Shown: one piece after another, positions 61,101 to 64,000 of the stretch
How positions within the stretch are numbered: position 1 is the stretch's first letter
Layout: each line of letters begins with the position of its first letter
Assembly (NCBI GenBank): GCA_903813345.2
Contig: CAIIXF020000004.1
Location: forward strand, 31,559,985-31,623,984
Direction: 5' to 3'
Source: Owenia fusiformis
Taxonomy: Eukaryota > Annelida > Polychaeta > Sabellida > Oweniidae
DNA length: 64,000 nt
The notes under the pieces: model-generated
What the model was told of the DNA's origin: nothing
Database searches by the model: none
What the model saw: the letters and a program-made list of their open reading frames with translations, nothing else
Position numbers and translations under genes: made by a program

Positions 61101-62231
61101 AGAAATCCGCTGATGACTACTCATCGGCCGGCGCCCGGCGCATATGTGTCCTATGCATTAGAGAGAGACCGAGGTGGGAGATATCCCCCTCCCCTCTACA
61201 CCAAACTTGTTCTCACACGTTTTCGAAAATTGGCTGAAAGGCCTCCTCACATATTATTAAGGAAAACATATCGACACATTTTGCGCATTTAACCATTTGA
61301 TAACATATTGTGGATCTTATCTTAATTTGTTAATGTGAATTCACACCTTCATTAGCATGGAAGACTTTGATAAAATCCCTTTTTGATGATTTTTTATAGA
61401 AAGCTGATGTTTGGCTAAGCTTCGAAATTCCAAATTGAACAGTCTACTAAGAATACCATGTTGTAAATATTGTTTTCTTTATAATATGTCGAGCTAGGAC
61501 TGCTCAAACAAATTCGCTTTTTGTAGCTACATGTACAAGTATTTAATTTCAATAGATGATAAACTTCTCAATATAAGAAATTACCCTCATAAGACATTGT
61601 TGCAAGGTGTGTTGCAATGAATGTGGCACCCCGCATTCCCGGGCCCGCATAATGTATTCTCGAAGACAGCCATCATGATAAACCATGACATCTCATTTCT
61701 TCTCAGCCCTGTGTTTCAGGTGAAACAGAAAGATGCCATGAGTATCAGAATGGAAAAAAGCATATATTTGCATTGATGGTATAGATAGTTATTTTATATA
61801 GTGTTTTAGTTGTACATGGAAACCGATTCTAACCAGGAAGGATATTGCAACTTTTTTCAAGATCCTAAAGTTGCAATTCTCGTTATTGTGTTTCATTGTA
61901 AAGACGCACCTATGAAAGTGTGTCTCTGATACAAAGGCGTAGTTCTACATTAATTTAAGATACACGTTTGTACGTGAACATGTAGAATTATGGACCTGGT
62001 AGATTTTTTCTCCCTTTTGTACTGTTAATACTTGGCCGGTTGAGTATATAAAGGTATGCATGTCCCAGCTTTTGGTAAGTGGGGGGTCAAACCTCCCCCC
62101 CCCCCATCCACACATACACTTTTTATCATGCTTAAGTAACTTCTCATTGTAATTACAAGGGATGTTATAAACGAGACTCCAGGATGATGAAGTAGGTGTA
62201 CAATATATTTCCGCGTTTGCGCGGAAGAAAA
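61101..62231. other. Intergenic, nothing recognised
   Basis: It contains a diverged left end of the GAACG-rich family near 61198 (CTACACCAAACTTGTTCTCA) and a poly-C run near 62097. No gene is supported. Confidence 0.4.
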
Positions 62232-62392
62232 TTAGGGCCCAAATCTTGAGAAAGAGTCAGAGGAATGCGAGGCGAATCCTGGAAACTCGGGTTCGGGAAA
62301 GCGGGGTTCACTGTTTGGTTCCGTTGACACCTCTGCGAAACTACATTCATAATTTATCCGACAGTCGCTTTGATAATGTTTCTTTATCTCGT
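62232..62392 (-). CDS. Candidate terminal exon, minus strand (tentative)
   Basis: A pyrimidine-rich acceptor (TTCTTTTTTATCGAGTAGCAG) leads into 161 nt that read DEIKKHYQSDCRINYE, then a Pro/Glu/Ser/Phe-rich tail with PRFPEPEFPGF and FSRFGP, to a TAA. Upstream exons would lie at higher coordinates, partly beyond the window. The plus strand is also open here, which weakens the call. Confidence 0.28.
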
Positions 62393-63073
62393 CTGCTACT
62401 CGATAAAAAAGAATTAACAAAGCTCATCAAGAATGGATGATCTTGCACAGGTACTCATATAAGAACCTCTATATCTTTTTAACAGCAATATATAACGGAC
62501 ACACTATGTTAAAATTAAATGTTATATCTAATGTGCCAATTCAATGATTTAGCATATCGAAAATATTTTCAACCTAAGTGACCACATCGTGACATCACTT
62601 AGGTGGTAACATTTTTCAATGTCAATCTTTTCTTAATATGCTAAACTTAAAAAATAAAACAATTTTGACTGTCTAACCAGGTTAAAGGATGAATATGTTT
62701 TTAATATTATTTTACCATTGGTTTCTATGAGAATTAAAATTTTGAAATGCATCTTTCTCTGAACCACTTTCATGCATGGATGAGTTCATTGCTCTCTCAT
62801 CTATCAACCAATTTTCTTGATTTTATCGGCAAAAAACAAGTGAGGATGATTGCTATGCATCGGTGTGAATTATCGCTTTAAAAGATAAGTGTGACCTCTT
62901 AAAGTTAATTTTAAATAAATTCACGATATTTTTTTACAAAAAGTCCTTCAAAAACATTTTTGAAATTAATAAAAAGTTTCACATTTTCACGCTTTGATAA
63001 CATTGGATAAGACAAAAATATAAGCCAAAGTGGTTTAAACTTTATATGGGGCCTTTAACTGATTAATAGTACG

Positions 63074-63740
63074 ATAACGTCATTTCTAAGGGCAATATAG
63101 TGAAATATTGGACCGAGGGCCGAAGGCCCAAGGTCCAATATTTCACTATATTGCTCGCAGAAATGACGTTATTAGTATTATTACCACCGTTAACGACCAG
63201 GACTGAAACAGCAAGAAAATCTTACGCACTGAACGATATCCAATTTCCCGGGGAAAATTGCCGGTCCAGAATATATTCTAGACCGGTCCATATGGACCAC
63301 CACTATGACGTCACACATTTCTCAGGTCGATATAGTAAAATAAACGCCTTCTAAACTAGCACTAAAACCCCTAGAACTGGCTCGGCAAGGTGGTAAAAAT
63401 AGTACAATAACGTCATTTCTAAGGGGAATATAGTGAAATATTGGACCGAGGGCCAAAGGCCCAAGGTCCAATACTTCACTATATTGCTCGCAGAAATGAC
63501 GTTTTAAGTATTATTACCACCGTTAACGACCAGGGCTGAAATAGCAAGAACATCTTACGCACTGAACGATATCTAATTTCCCGGGGAAATATTGCCGGTC
63601 CAGAATATATTCTAGACCGGTCCATATGGACCACCACTATGACGTCACACATTTCTCAGGTCGATATAGTAAAATGAACGCCTTCTAAATTAACTAGTAC
63701 TAAAACCCCTAGAACTGGCCCGGCAAGGTGGTAATTATAC
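63074..63740. repeat. 333-bp unit duplicated in tandem, each with a large hairpin
   Basis: AACGTCATTTCTAAGGG begins at 63076 and again at 63409. Each unit opens with a ~100-bp hairpin (63074-63174 and 63409-63503): ..CAATATAGTGAAATATTGGA and its complement around a GGGCC.GAAGGCCC tip. It continues with smaller palindromes (CCGGTCCAGAATATATTCTA.., GGTCCATATGGACC) and CACTATGACGTCACACATT. The copies are about 95% alike. The 84-codon frame in the first copy is fortuitous. Confidence 0.85.
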
Positions 63741-64000
63741 AATTTTACACCCATTAGAAAGACTGTACTGTGACTGGTTGTACAGAGTTATATCAGTCAT
63801 ACATGTAACTGCATGTCCAGTGGAAAATAACCAACTCTGATTATACCAAAGGTTGGAATTTGAATTATCATGCACATGATAGTGGTTAGATAGTGATCTA
63901 AAATGCATAGCCCAAACGGGTACAAAATTCGACGGTGTTTACTACTATAATGAGATCAAGTGATCTTTACGATTATAGTGAGTTCCATTGCAGTTCGAAA

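Overview
The window is eukaryotic nuclear DNA: AT-rich, with spliced genes, long introns, tRNA-derived SINE-like copies, many Tc1/mariner-type inverted-repeat elements and several minisatellites. Gene content and repeat style suggest an animal, most likely a marine lophotrochozoan such as a mollusc. That is inference, because no species-diagnostic gene is present.

Three genes can be supported. (1) On the minus strand (17044 to 1731), four phase-compatible exons encode a 538-residue secreted protein. It has a signal peptide, a long acidic granin-like region with dibasic sites, and a C-terminal ten-cysteine domain that looks like a degenerate secretory phospholipase A2 core, with His-Glu where the family has His-Asp. 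Its first intron is about 12.2 kb and holds an 84-bp minisatellite, a 38-bp minisatellite, a near-perfect 61-bp palindrome and a SINE-like copy. (2) On the plus strand (50533 to 51581), two exons encode a complete 222-residue Tctex1-domain (dynein light chain Tctex family) protein. (3) On the plus strand from 53105, a signal-peptide exon is followed by a phase-compatible cysteine-containing exon at 54924, possibly a third at 56294. The gene is incomplete in what can be read here.

Layout: 1-1.7 kb, 3' flank of gene 1; 1.7-17.1 kb, gene 1; 18-19.8 kb, a 57-bp minisatellite upstream of gene 1; 20-50 kb, gene-poor DNA filled with decayed mariner elements, foldback/MITE elements and a few orphan exon-like segments; 50.5-51.6 kb, the Tctex1 gene, bracketed by inverted copies of a ~205-bp repeat; 53-57 kb, gene 3 with an unusual GAACG-rich inverted-repeat element in its intron and an array that repeats a splice-donor-like sequence; 57.5-64 kb, repeats, pseudogene-like fragments, two weak minus-strand exon candidates and a duplicated 333-bp hairpin unit.

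The three genes are not obviously functionally linked. Most long open frames here are by-products of tandem repeats whose unit length is a multiple of three.
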